Source: DASZPJ01 sp035550295
GTDB taxonomy: Bacteria; Patescibacteriota; Saccharimonadia; Saccharimonadales; UBA4665
Assembly (NCBI GenBank): GCA_035550295.1
Contig: DASZPJ010000009.1
Location: 1 to 19,033, forward strand
DNA: 19,033 bases
Reading direction: 5' to 3'
This document shows, piece by piece, positions 1 to 6,641 of the stretch. Each line of letters begins with the position of its first letter. The first letter of the stretch is position 1. The notes under the pieces are model-generated. The model worked only from the letters and a program-made list of their open reading frames with translations. It made no database searches and was not told the origin of the DNA. The position numbers and the translations under genes were made by a program.

Positions 1-1
1 T

Positions 2-1654
2 GAGCTTGTTGAAAAGTTGACAACTGCCGACCAGAAAAAGGTCGTCGAAAATTATGTCCGTGAAGCCCAGAAAAAATCCGAAGTTGAACGCCAAGCCAAC
101 AAAGAAAAGACAGGAGTTTTCACCGGCGCTTATGCCGTAAATCCTGTGAACGATACCAAAATCCCAGTTTGGGTTGCCGACTATGTCCTAGGTGGCTATG
201 GCACTGGCGCGATCATGGCCGTGCCGGCTCATGACGAACGTGATCAAGAGTTTGCCAAAACTTTCGACTTGCCAATCATCGATGTTATCGATGAAAATAA
301 CAAACTTATAAATTCCGATAAATTTGACGGGACAGATGCCAACGAAGCTCGCGAAATCATAGTTCGCCACCTGGAAAAAACCAAGCAGGCTGAACCAAAA
401 GTTAATTACCGCATGAACGACTGGAGCGTCAGCCGGCAACGGTATTGGGGCGCGCCAATTCCCATTGTGAATTGTCCGAAAGACGGCGCGGTGCTGGTGC
501 CGGAAGACCAATTGCCAATTATTTTGCCGGAACTGGATGACTTCCAGCCATCTGGTGATGGACGCAGTGCGCTGGCGCGGGCAACAGATTGGCTGGAAGT
601 TGATTGTCCAAAGTGTGGCGGCAAAGCCGAACGCGAAACCGACACGCTGGACACCTACATTTGCAGCAGCTGGTACTTCCTTCGTTACTTCGATGCACAC
701 AACCAGCAACAGGCTTTCGGCAGCGACGTGGCCAACAAGTGGATGCCGATTGATTTTTACAACGGCGCTGACCACGCCACAGCGCACATGCTTTATGCCA
801 GATTCGTAACAAGATTCTTTACCAAAATTGGTTTACTCAAAAATCCAGAACCGTTCAAACAATTCCTGTTCAATGGCAAAGTCACGGCCAGTGACGGCCA
901 GATGTTTTCTAAGTCCAAAGGCAACGGCGTCGACCCTCTGGACATAATCGACCAAGGCTATGGCGCTGATGCGCTGCGAACGTATTTGATGTTTGCCGCA
1001 CCGCTGGAGCTGTGGGCCAAATGGGATCCACAAGGCGTGCCCGCCACGCATCGCTTCATCAGTCGCGTTTGGAATTTAGTGCAGGAATATAACGCCACTG
1101 TCATTCCGAGCGAAGTCGAGGAATCTGTAACGGATCTCTCGACTAACGTTCGAGATGACACCACTGATACTTCGGAAGTTTTGCGCGCGGTCCACAAAAT
1201 GATCAAAAAAGTCACCGAAGATGTGGAAGGCAATCGCTATAACACGGCCATTGCCGCTATGATGGAGTGCACCAACGATTTGTACAAATTGAAAACCGGC
1301 GGTTTTGGCAAAAGTGATGTTTGGCAGGAAGCCTTGCAAAATGTCGTAGCCTGTATGGCGCCGTTCGCGCCGCATGCTGCTGAAGATTTGTGGCACCAAC
1401 TTGGCCACAGCACTACAGTTCACAAAGACAGTTGGCCGAAGTTTGACGAAAAGTATTTGGCAACTGACGAAATAACAGTGATTGTCCAGATCAATGGCAA
1501 ACTGCGAGGCAATCTTCAAGTCGCGGCCGACGCCGACGAAAAAGCAGTCGTCGAAGCCGTTAAAGCGGACAGCAAAATTGCCGGTTACCTCGAAGGCCAA
1601 ACCATTAAGAAAACCATCTACGTTGCCGGCAAGCTCGTCAATTTTGTAATTTAG
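2..1654 (+). CDS. leuS: Leucyl-tRNA synthetase, C-terminal ~550 residues (5' end outside window)
   Basis: Charges tRNA-Leu with leucine in the cytoplasm. The frame is open to the window edge, so the HIGH signature and the front of the editing domain lie upstream. Residue numbers here start from the TTG at 17. Visible: the end of the CP1 editing domain with the segment around AVPAHDERD, a CPKC zinc-type pair, the DTxxxSSWYFLRY region, the catalytic loop SKSKGN at 298-303 and the C-terminal VQINGKLRG domain ending GKLVNFVI. The KMSKS signature reads MFSKS, with its first lysine lost. Residues 362-383 are a 22-residue in-frame insertion made by a palindromic repeat (separate entry). It lies in the linker before the anticodon-binding helices (AVHKMIKKVTEDVE), which explains why it is tolerated. 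Identification is certain from family motifs. Confidence 0.97.
   Translation, partial: ELVEKLTTADQKKVVENYVREAQKKSEVERQANKEKTGVFTGAYAVNPVNDTKIPVWVADYVLGGYGTGAIMAVPAHDERDQEFAKTFDLPIIDVIDENNKLINSDKFDGTDANEAREIIVRHLEKTKQAEPKVNYRMNDWSVSRQRYWGAPIPIVNCPKDGAVLVPEDQLPIILPELDDFQPSGDGRSALARATDWLEVDCPKCGGKAERETDTLDTYICSSWYFLRYFDAHNQQQAFGSDVANKWMPIDFYNGADHATAHMLYARFVTRFFTKIGLLKNPEPFKQFLFNGKVTASDGQMFSKSKGNGVDPLDIIDQGYGADALRTYLMFAAPLELWAKWDPQGVPATHRFISRVWNLVQEYNATVIPSEVEESVTDLSTNVRDDTTDTSEVLRAVHKMIKKVTEDVEGNRYNTAIAAMMECTNDLYKLKTGGFGKSDVWQEALQNVVACMAPFAPHAAEDLWHQLGHSTTVHKDSWPKFDEKYLATDEITVIVQINGKLRGNLQVAADADEKAVVEAVKADSKIAGYLEGQTIKKTIYVAGKLVNFVI
1095..1166. repeat. Palindromic mini-element inserted in frame in leuS, with 6-bp flanking repeat
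   Basis: An imperfect inverted repeat with ends TGTCAT (from 1099) and ATGACA (to 1160) and inner arms around AGTCGAGG and CTCTCGACT. It is bounded by direct repeats CCACTG at 1095-1100 and 1161-1166. Removing 1101-1166 (66 bp, 22 codons) restores an uninterrupted LeuRS linker, NAT-DTSE. The core resembles the dispersed GAGCGAAGTCGAGG-type palindromes known from many environmental bacterial genomes. It encodes a hydrophilic peptide beginning VIPSEVEES. That it arrived as a mobile unit with a target duplication is inferred from the flanks. Confidence 0.85.
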
Positions 1655-1663
1655 TCCGACCTC

Positions 1664-1692
1664 TTGAGAAAAGTCGGCGATTCCGCTATCAT
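1664..1692 (+). promoter_or_regulatory. Sigma-70-type promoter for rpmF
   Basis: TTGAGA at 1664-1669, a 17-bp spacer and TATCAT at 1687-1692, ending 37 bp before the rpmF start. A ribosome-binding site AAGGA lies at 1716-1720, nine bases before the ATG. Confidence 0.6.
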
Positions 1693-1729
1693 ATAGGTAA
1701 GTTTGAAATTGTAAAAAGGATTGTAAATC

Positions 1730-1888
1730 ATGGGAAAGCCCAAAAAGCGTACCAGCCCCCGCAAGACCGGCACTCGCCGCAGTCACCTGGTGCTGAAGTT
1801 GGCTCGTAAAGTCAATGCTAAATCACCTGTCAAAGTCCGCACCACCAAACGCGAAAGCAGCAAGGCTGCCGTAGTCAGTAGCAAGTAG
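1730..1888 (+). CDS. rpmF: 50S ribosomal protein L32
   Basis: A 52-residue, strongly basic protein of the large ribosomal subunit. The N-terminus GKPKKRTSPRKTGTRRSH matches the family pattern PKKRTS...R...RRSH, followed by a basic stretch. It has no cysteines, so it is the zinc-free form of L32. The start is ATG at 1730, with AAGGA nine bases upstream and a good promoter before it. It lies between leuS and nusB as a single short unit. The last codons (AVVSSK) run into a GTAG-rich repeat that continues past the stop, so the C-terminal tail is partly repeat-derived. The length is near the usual 55-60 residues. Confidence 0.85.
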   Translation: MGKPKKRTSPRKTGTRRSHLVLKLARKVNAKSPVKVRTTKRESSKAAVVSSK

Positions 1889-2014
1889 ACCGTAGTCTGT
1901 AGTAGTCGCAAGATTTTAAAAATTTAGCCATGAAGACATCGAATCACCCGCGCAATGCCATAAACACTTCTACTGCTGTGCTACTACTGTCTACAGCCTA
2001 CTGTCTACAGCCTA
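1871..2014. repeat. GTAG/CTAC inverted and tandem repeat between rpmF and nusB
   Basis: GTAG-rich sequence covers 1871-1905. Positions 1885-1905 match the reverse complement of 1981-2001 at 17 of 21 bases. On the right side CTGTCTACAGCCTA occurs twice in perfect tandem (1987-2000 and 2001-2014). The arms are separated by about 75 bases with no gene. The left arm overlaps the 3' end of rpmF. It looks like a dispersed palindromic repeat; whether it is mobile or acts as a terminator cannot be seen from one copy. Confidence 0.7.
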
Positions 2015-2016
2015 CG

Positions 2017-2031
2017 GCGAACGGAGTTCGC
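2017..2031 (+). promoter_or_regulatory. Hairpin carrying the nusB ribosome-binding site
   Basis: GCGAAC and GTTCGC form a perfect 6-bp stem with a GGA loop, two bases before the nusB ATG at 2034. The only Shine-Dalgarno-like sequence, GGAG at 2023-2026, is the loop plus the first stem base. Translation of nusB could therefore depend on whether this hairpin is open. The structure is seen in the sequence; regulation is inferred. Confidence 0.5.
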
Positions 2032-2033
2032 TA

Positions 2034-2558
2034 ATGGCATCGAACAGACATCTCGGTCGAATTATTGTCCTGCAAACCCTTTACGAGCAGGAACTACGCG
2101 ACGACGCCGGTGATATTGATTTTGATTTGGATGCCGTACTGAAACGCAACATCGGCCGCTACAAAGACATGCTGGACGATGTCGATTTCATAGACCAGCT
2201 AGTCAAAGGTGTCAGCAAACAAGCCAAATCCCTCGACGCCAAGCTCCAGCCGGTAGCGCCGGAGTGGCCGATTGACCAAATTGCGCGGATGGACCGGCTG
2301 GTTTTGCGAATGGGTCTTTATGAATTGGAAAACGAAGCTGACGTACCACCAAAAGTCGTCATCAACGAAGCGGTTGAACTAGCCAAAGCCTTCGGTGGCG
2401 ACAACTCATCCAAATTTGTTAATGGCGTCCTTGGCACCTTGCTGCGTGAACGTGAAGAACCGGCCAAGCCTGTTAAAAAAGCCGCCACCAAGAAAGCCCC
2501 CGCCAAAAAATCCGTGCCTAAAAAGTCAGCCGCTAAACCCAAAAAGGCGGACAAATAA
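2034..2558 (+). CDS. nusB: Transcription antitermination factor NusB with lysine-rich tail
   Basis: NusB binds boxA RNA with S10 and supports rRNA antitermination. Residues 1-145 carry the family pattern: N-terminal helix SNRHLGRIIVLQTLYEQE, the middle segment EWPIDQIARMDRLVLRMGLYEL, and the C-terminal NEAVELAKAFGGDNSSKFVNGVLG signature. After about residue 147 comes a low-complexity tail of lysine, alanine and proline (repeated AxKK-type units), which standard NusB of about 140 residues lacks. The stop overlaps the start of the Nudix gene (TAATG), so translation is probably coupled. The ATG at 2034 has GGAG seven bases upstream within a small hairpin. Confidence 0.93.
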   Translation: MASNRHLGRIIVLQTLYEQELRDDAGDIDFDLDAVLKRNIGRYKDMLDDVDFIDQLVKGVSKQAKSLDAKLQPVAPEWPIDQIARMDRLVLRMGLYELENEADVPPKVVINEAVELAKAFGGDNSSKFVNGVLGTLLREREEPAKPVKKAATKKAPAKKSVPKKSAAKPKKADK

Positions 2559-3052
2559 TGCAACGCCCCAAGCCAATTAACGGCATCAAAAAACTAGTCA
2601 CCCGCCGGCCGGTGATTGACGAAGTACTACGTGAAACAACTTCTGGTGGGGTTGTTTTCCGCCGCGATAAAGACGGCAAGCTAGAAATCCTATTGATGCA
2701 GGATGCCAAAAACCGTTGGACAATCCCGAAAGGGCACGTTGAGCCAGGCGAAGAGCCTGGTGCGACTGCCGAGCGCGAAATCCGTGAAGAAACCGGATTA
2801 CAGGACATGGAAGTTCATGTTTGGCTGGGCAAGGTCAACTTTCGCTACCGCCGTAACCATTCGTTAGTACTGATGACGATGCACATTTGGCTGGTCGAAG
2901 CCAAAGGCGACACCAACAAATTGAACCCGGAAGACTGGTTGAATGATATCAAATGGCTGCCGGCCGCCGAAGCTGTCGACAAGATTGCTTACGACGACAT
3001 CGGCAAACTAATCCTCGTTGGCATGAAGAAAATCCGAGAGGGCAAATTCTAA
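2558..3052 (+). CDS. Nudix hydrolase
   Basis: A 164-residue Nudix-fold pyrophosphohydrolase. The Nudix box is perfect at residues 59-81: G59, E65, then REIREETGL at 73-81, matching GX5EX7REUXEEXGU. Residues 30-58 (GGVVFRR...LLMQDAKNRWTIPKG) form the usual strand pair before the box. It resembles diadenosine-polyphosphate or (d)NTP-type members, but the substrate cannot be told from the box. A basic N-terminal extension (residues 1-25) precedes the fold. It overlaps nusB by one base and is followed after 10 bases by rnc, so the three are likely one transcript tied to RNA metabolism or nucleotide clean-up. Confidence 0.92.
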   Translation: MQRPKPINGIKKLVTRRPVIDEVLRETTSGGVVFRRDKDGKLEILLMQDAKNRWTIPKGHVEPGEEPGATAEREIREETGLQDMEVHVWLGKVNFRYRRNHSLVLMTMHIWLVEAKGDTNKLNPEDWLNDIKWLPAAEAVDKIAYDDIGKLILVGMKKIREGKF

Positions 3053-3062
3053 CCTCACCGCT

Positions 3063-3761
3063 ATGGACACCGCCGCTTACCAGGCTTTTGCCACCGACAA
3101 ACTGCACACTACCTTTAACGATATTGAAATACTGGTGACGGCTTTTACGCACCGTTCTTACTTGAATGAGCATAAGAAAAGCGTCAAAGAGCACAACGAA
3201 CGTTTGGAGTTTCTAGGTGACGCCGTGCTGGAACTGGTTGTTACGGAATTTTTGTACGGCAACTACCCGGATCCTGAGGGAATTTTAACGAACTGGCGCA
3301 GCTCGCTTGTCCGCACTGAATCAATCGGCGCAGCGGCTGCTAAAGCTGGTTTTGAACCACTCTTGCGGTTGAGCCGCGGTGAAAAGCGCGGCACTGAACG
3401 CGCTCGTGCCCAAATTCTGGCCAACAGCTTCGAAGCTGTCATCGGTGCGTTATACCTTGACCAAGGCTATGATGCCGCCAAAGTTTTCATCACCGAAAAC
3501 ATCCTGAGCACCTTCGACGAAATCCTCAAAACCGGTTCATGGATGGATCCTAAATCGCACCTGCAAGAACGCGCCCAAGCTGCCGAAACGGCTACGCCGG
3601 TTTATAAAGTCATGGCCGAAGAAGGGCCAGACCACGACAAGACATTCAGTGTTGGCGTCTACGTAAATGGCAAACTTCGCGGCCAGGGCAGTGGACCTAG
3701 CAAGCAAGCCGCCCAACAAAAAGCCGCCGAAGCTGCCCTCGCTTTTTACCAAGAGAAATAA
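3063..3761 (+). CDS. rnc: Ribonuclease III
   Basis: A double-strand-specific endoribonuclease that processes rRNA precursors and other duplex RNA. Residues 1-150 are the catalytic domain with the signature NERLEFLGDAV (45-55; acidic E49 and D53) and the second metal-site helix ILANSFEAVIGALYLDQGY. E124 is kept, but the position equal to E. coli D114 is asparagine (N121), a change I believe some family members share. Residues ~162-232 are the double-stranded RNA-binding domain, ending GPSKQAAQQKAAEAAL. The length of 232 is normal. No good Shine-Dalgarno precedes the ATG at 3063; translation may follow from the Nudix gene 10 bases upstream. Its TAA directly abuts the stop of the opposing gene at 3762. 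Confidence 0.96.
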   Translation: MDTAAYQAFATDKLHTTFNDIEILVTAFTHRSYLNEHKKSVKEHNERLEFLGDAVLELVVTEFLYGNYPDPEGILTNWRSSLVRTESIGAAAAKAGFEPLLRLSRGEKRGTERARAQILANSFEAVIGALYLDQGYDAAKVFITENILSTFDEILKTGSWMDPKSHLQERAQAAETATPVYKVMAEEGPDHDKTFSVGVYVNGKLRGQGSGPSKQAAQQKAAEAALAFYQEK

Positions 3762-4571
3762 TCAGGCAGCTGATGCCGCTGGTTGAGCGGGTTCGGTTGC
3801 TGGTTTGCTGTCGGGCAAGTGGTCGACTTTGCGGACTATAGCCACCACACTGTTCAACAGCGGCATAATCATCTTCGGGTTCAAGTTACCAGTTTCCATG
3901 CTCAGCATCATTGCCTGGCCGTTGAATTGGAGTGACGTTTTTTCTAGCTGATCCATCAACATAGCCATAACATCTGGTGTGAGTAGTGTCAGAGCATCGA
4001 CTTCGCCGTGCGGCACTGTGTAGGTGTCGTACTCTTTATTAAAATCACCTTCCAAGTGCAATTGCTGCATGCCGCCATGCTTGCCTATATCATCAAATTT
4101 GCTGAGTAAGCTGTGATGCAGCAGCAAAACGTTGGGCTGTACTTTGTTGAGTCCGGCGCATATGACTACATATGTGGTGGTGTGGCTGTGTGTTTCTTCG
4201 GAGCCGGTTCGCGGATTGCGGCTGTGCGTGTACTCTGTAATTTGATATTGAAAGAACACCAGCGTTACTTGATCTATGTTGGCCTGATAAGCCATGTCGA
4301 AATCGATCCGACTGTCGCTTCCTGACAGGCTATTTAACAAAATACTGTTCAGGTTTAATGCTGTCGCGTTGGAAGTGGCCATCGACGCCGCTTGCCGCAA
4401 ATAGCTGGGCAAGTATTGTGTAAGCGTGGCCGCGTCATTACCTAGTGGCGTCCAGCCTTGCTGCAAAGCAAAGGCTGCCATCGCTTCTTCTCGCTTGCGA
4501 ATCCTCAGATATTTAAATATATAAAATGACCCAACTGCCGCCACAAACAAAAGTGCAACTGCAATACCCAT
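3762..4571 (-). CDS. Membrane-anchored protein of unknown function (DUF3137-like features)
   Basis: 269 residues. Residues 1-22 form one hydrophobic helix, followed by a basic stretch (RIRKREE), so the bulk probably faces the cytoplasm. The body alternates beta-like segments (QVTLVFFQYQITEYTHSR, TTTYVVICAGL). It then has FNKEYDTYTVPHGEVDALTLLTPDVMAMLMD, reminiscent of the DUF3137 pattern in which a phrase of this type precedes a 'LTPD' helix. The C-terminus is Pro/Ala-rich. No enzymatic motif was recognised. It lies 25 bases downstream of the GNAT gene on the same strand. A -10-like TACAAT ends seven bases before the ATG, and there is no Shine-Dalgarno, so it may have its own leaderless transcript. 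The DUF link is tentative. Confidence 0.7.
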   Translation of the reverse strand: MGIAVALLFVAAVGSFYIFKYLRIRKREEAMAAFALQQGWTPLGNDAATLTQYLPSYLRQAASMATSNATALNLNSILLNSLSGSDSRIDFDMAYQANIDQVTLVFFQYQITEYTHSRNPRTGSEETHSHTTTYVVICAGLNKVQPNVLLLHHSLLSKFDDIGKHGGMQQLHLEGDFNKEYDTYTVPHGEVDALTLLTPDVMAMLMDQLEKTSLQFNGQAMMLSMETGNLNPKMIMPLLNSVVAIVRKVDHLPDSKPATEPAQPAASAA

Positions 4572-4578
4572 GGCAACT

Positions 4579-4584
4579 ATTGTA
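4579..4584 (-). promoter_or_regulatory. Possible -10 box of the 4571 gene (leaderless)
   Basis: TACAAT reading on the minus strand, seven bases before the ATG at 4571. A weak -35 (TCAACA, 4602-4607) lies 17 bp further up, inside the end of the GNAT gene. If used, transcription would begin at or next to the start codon. Confidence 0.35.
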
Positions 4585-4596
4585 CCTTAGGATGAG

Positions 4597-5274
4597 CTAA
4601 GTGTTGAGTGCTGCAATTGCGGCAAAGGCAATGTGATCGTAGGTCGCTGATTGACCTTTGATTTTGGCGTCAATAAAGCCATTGCTTTCGAGCGTAGCCA
4701 CAGTCGAGCCGTCACGAATAACTTCCGAAGTGGTAATGTCTCCGTCATCTATGCTACGAATGCCATTCCAGTGGAGCGGTGCGGAATCAATAAATTTTTG
4801 CAGATTGTCACCTAGATTTATAGCGCTTGACATCACGTGGACGCCTGGCAAAATATAGGACTGGTCAGCGATCTCTAACGACTTGCCATAGAAAGCCGTT
4901 GAAACATTTGCTCGCGTATTCACAATGCTATCAGTTATCAGCTTACCAAGCATAAATCCGGCGATGCCTTTATTACGATGTGACTCGCTAACAAGGATAT
5001 TTTTGACATCGATCACGCCGGGACGGCTGTATTTATCGGCAACAGCTACACCGACTGCATCTAGAACATCACGATTTTTTATCTGTCGAACTACGATGAG
5101 ACCGCTATGATCCAAATAATCATAAAGCTCGTCCCGATCCACTGTTTCTTGACCATTCGCAGCCAACAACTCATTAGCGTCATCAAGATCACCAATATGT
5201 TTCATGGCGTGTTCACCACCAGAGTTATGATTCCAGTAACCCTTAGCTAGACTTGTCTTAAGAGCCAGCGACAT
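4597..5274 (-). CDS. GNAT-family acetyltransferase-like protein
   Basis: 225 residues. Residues ~60-118 look like the GNAT core: a strand (GLIVVRQIKN), a strand with AVGVAVADKY, strand IDVKNILVSESHR and the acetyl-CoA loop R100-N-K-G103-I-A105 followed by a helix (GFMLGKLITDSI), matching R/QxxGxG/A. The C-terminal 100 residues have no familiar GNAT pattern (GDNLQKFIDSAPLHWNGI, then a beta-rich end), so the substrate is unknown. The start is ATG at 5274; a strong promoter ends eight bases upstream and no Shine-Dalgarno is present. ATG at codon 24 is an alternative. It is divergent from rpsP, and the promoter regions are back to back. Confidence 0.65.
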   Translation of the reverse strand: MSLALKTSLAKGYWNHNSGGEHAMKHIGDLDDANELLAANGQETVDRDELYDYLDHSGLIVVRQIKNRDVLDAVGVAVADKYSRPGVIDVKNILVSESHRNKGIAGFMLGKLITDSIVNTRANVSTAFYGKSLEIADQSYILPGVHVMSSAINLGDNLQKFIDSAPLHWNGIRSIDDGDITTSEVIRDGSTVATLESNGFIDAKIKGQSATYDHIAFAAIAALNT

Positions 5275-5282
5275 AATGACTA

Positions 5283-5311
5283 ATTATAGCATAAGTACTA
5301 TGGTTTTACAA
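5283..5311 (-). promoter_or_regulatory. Promoter of the GNAT gene, extended -10, leaderless geometry
   Basis: On the minus strand: TTGTAA (5311-5306), a 17-bp spacer, and a perfect TATAAT (5288-5283) preceded by TGC. Eight bases separate the -10 from the ATG, so the predicted start site is within about two bases of the start codon. Confidence 0.75.
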
Positions 5312-5327
5312 TAGTTGGCTTCAACGA

Positions 5328-5356
5328 TTGACAACAGGGGCGATAATCTATAGAAT
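5328..5356 (+). promoter_or_regulatory. Strong promoter of rpsP
   Basis: Perfect TTGACA at 5328-5333, a 17-bp spacer, TAGAAT at 5351-5356. The leader is about 50 nt and carries AAGGAG at 5396-5401, 11 bases before the rpsP ATG. A ribosomal-protein gene with a near-consensus promoter is as expected. Confidence 0.85.
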
Positions 5357-5412
5357 GGACAGATTGTCTTTATAAACCTTTAATAAATGGAGACAAAGGA
5401 GATTTAAATAAT

Positions 5413-5943
5413 ATGTTAGTTATTCGCATGCAGCGCACTGGCCGCAAAGGCCACGCCATGTTCCGCGTCGTAGTCCAAGACTCGCGCCGGACCCCAAGCA
5501 GCGGCAAAGTTGTCGCCGCCCTGGGAAGTTACGATCCTCACAGCAAAACGGTTCAAATCGACAAAGAAAAGGCCCAATTTTATTTGGATCATGGCGCCCA
5601 ACCATCAGATCGGGCTGCCCTGCTTTTGAAAGCTGAAGGTATCAAGCTGCCTAAATGGGTGAAAGCCGCCGACAAAAAAGAAGGTACTGTTCGTAACCCT
5701 GACAAGCGCCGAAGCACCCGACCGCCAGAGCCAGAAGCTCCAGCCGAAGAAGCCCCAGCTGAAGAGGCTGCCGTTGAAAATAGTGACGAAACACCCGTAG
5801 AAGTTCCAGCAGAAACCGAAACTCCAGAAGCTGCCGTCGAAGAAGCTCCGGCCGAGGAGCCTGCTGCAGAAGAAGCGGCTGCCGAACCCGAAGCTCCAGC
5901 CGAAGAAGTCGCTCCAGAGACTGAAGAAAACCCCGCCGAATAA
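5413..5943 (+). CDS. rpsP: 30S ribosomal protein S16 with acidic tail
   Basis: A small-subunit ribosomal protein. Residues 1-~82 are the S16 core: MLVIRMQRTGRKGHAMFRVVVQDSR at the N-terminus, LGSYDPHSK, and the family hallmark HGAQPSDRAA. A linker rich in lysine and arginine follows (KWVKAADKKE to about 104). Residues 105-176 are a low-complexity tail of glutamate, alanine and proline (repeats of the EAPAEE type), strongly acidic and absent from typical S16 of about 80-90 residues. The start at 5413 is chosen over ATG 5428 because the residues before the second methionine match the S16 N-terminus. It is followed after 91 bases by the KH-protein gene, the usual gene order. Confidence 0.95.
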   Translation: MLVIRMQRTGRKGHAMFRVVVQDSRRTPSSGKVVAALGSYDPHSKTVQIDKEKAQFYLDHGAQPSDRAALLLKAEGIKLPKWVKAADKKEGTVRNPDKRRSTRPPEPEAPAEEAPAEEAAVENSDETPVEVPAETETPEAAVEEAPAEEPAAEEAAAEPEAPAEEVAPETEENPAE

Positions 5944-5986
5944 GCAGTTGTAGGGCGAAATTTCTCACATCCCGCCCAGCTTACTT

Positions 5987-5995
5987 TGCTATACT
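5987..5995 (+). promoter_or_regulatory. Extended -10 element before the KH-protein gene
   Basis: TGC followed by TATACT, with no clear -35. It lies 39 bases before the ATG. A GGGCG/CGCCC inverted repeat (5953-5957 and 5973-5977) sits just upstream and could weakly terminate rpsP transcripts; it has no T-run. Confidence 0.45.
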
Positions 5996-6034
5996 AAGAT
6001 AATAATTACTGAATAACCGAGGATACTGCCACTT

Positions 6035-6508
6035 ATGAGTGAAATAGACCAGCAATTCATTGAATACGTAGTTAAGTCGCTTGTCGGCAAACCTGACGCC
6101 GTACAAATCCAGCGAACTATCGACGAAAAAGGCGTATTGCTGGAATTGACTGTCGACCCGGAAGATCTTGGCCGAGTTATCGGCAAACGCGGTGCCACCG
6201 CCCAAAGCCTGCGAACTTTGCTGCGTGCCCTGGGTACCAAGAATGACGCTCGTTATAACTTGAAAATTGTCGACAACGGCACGCCGCCACCAGCCAAGTC
6301 CAGCGACGACACCGACGACAAGCCGGCCCACAAAAAAGACGAAAAGGCTGACCAGCCTGTTGGAACCGAAGCTAGCGAAGCCCCGGAACCAGCTGAGCCA
6401 GCAGCTGACGAACCAGAAGAAACGCCTGCCGCCAAAGAGGATGAAACCAGCGACCGTTTGGCTGCCGCCCGCGAAGAGCTGGCCGACCTAGACGACTTAG
6501 ATATTTAG
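6035..6508 (+). CDS. khpA: KH-domain RNA-binding protein (KhpA-like) with acidic tail
   Basis: Residues 1-~80 match the single type-II KH-domain protein (KhpA/YlqC) usually encoded next to rpsP: EYVVKSLVGKPDAVQI, LELTVDPEDLGRVIGKRGATAQSLRTLLRALG. The RNA-binding loop is G50-K-R-G53. The remaining 75 residues are a disordered tail rich in Glu, Asp, Ala and Pro that ordinary KhpA (about 80 residues) lacks, ending ELADLDDLDI. The Shine-Dalgarno is GAGGA at 6019-6023. The protein is thought to act with a partner KH protein on mRNA or ribosome assembly. A hairpin cluster and a terminator-like stem follow it. Confidence 0.88.
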   Translation: MSEIDQQFIEYVVKSLVGKPDAVQIQRTIDEKGVLLELTVDPEDLGRVIGKRGATAQSLRTLLRALGTKNDARYNLKIVDNGTPPPAKSSDDTDDKPAHKKDEKADQPVGTEASEAPEPAEPAADEPEETPAAKEDETSDRLAAAREELADLDDLDI

Positions 6509-6547
6509 ACTTGCACGTTAAGCGACGGTTCGATATAGTAATTCCCA

Positions 6548-6635
6548 AGTCGAAAGACTAAAAGAAGCCTCAAACAAAAACACTACAAAACAAAAGCTCG
6601 CTTGCGAGCATCTTCCACAAAAAGATGAGAGCTTT
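6548..6635 (+). ncRNA. Hairpin cluster in the KH-protein 3' region (possible structured RNA)
   Basis: There is no ORF here. Consecutive stems: AGTC-GAAA-GACT (6548-6559); GCTCG-CTTG-CGAGC (6596-6609); CATCTT/AAGATG (6609-6614 with 6622-6627). An outer pairing of AAAGCTC (6593-6599) with GAGCTTT (6629-6635) competes with the second hairpin, so two exclusive folds are possible. It may be a 3' UTR structure or an attenuator before the Phd-like/trmD unit. Function is not shown by the sequence. Confidence 0.4.
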
Positions 6636-6641
6636 ATGTGA

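Noticed and set aside
1656..1677. CCGAC/GTCGG hairpin after leuS as a terminator
   Set aside because: Only a 5-bp stem with a 12-base loop and no T-run; it also overlaps the rpmF -35 box.
188..1786. Several long minus-strand frames across leuS
   Set aside because: Antisense shadows of a highly conserved coding frame; no recognisable protein.
3420..3450. Inactive RNase III because Asp114 is Asn
   Set aside because: The two main acidic residues E49/D53 and E124 are kept, and I believe Asn at this site occurs in other family members; not enough to call loss of activity.
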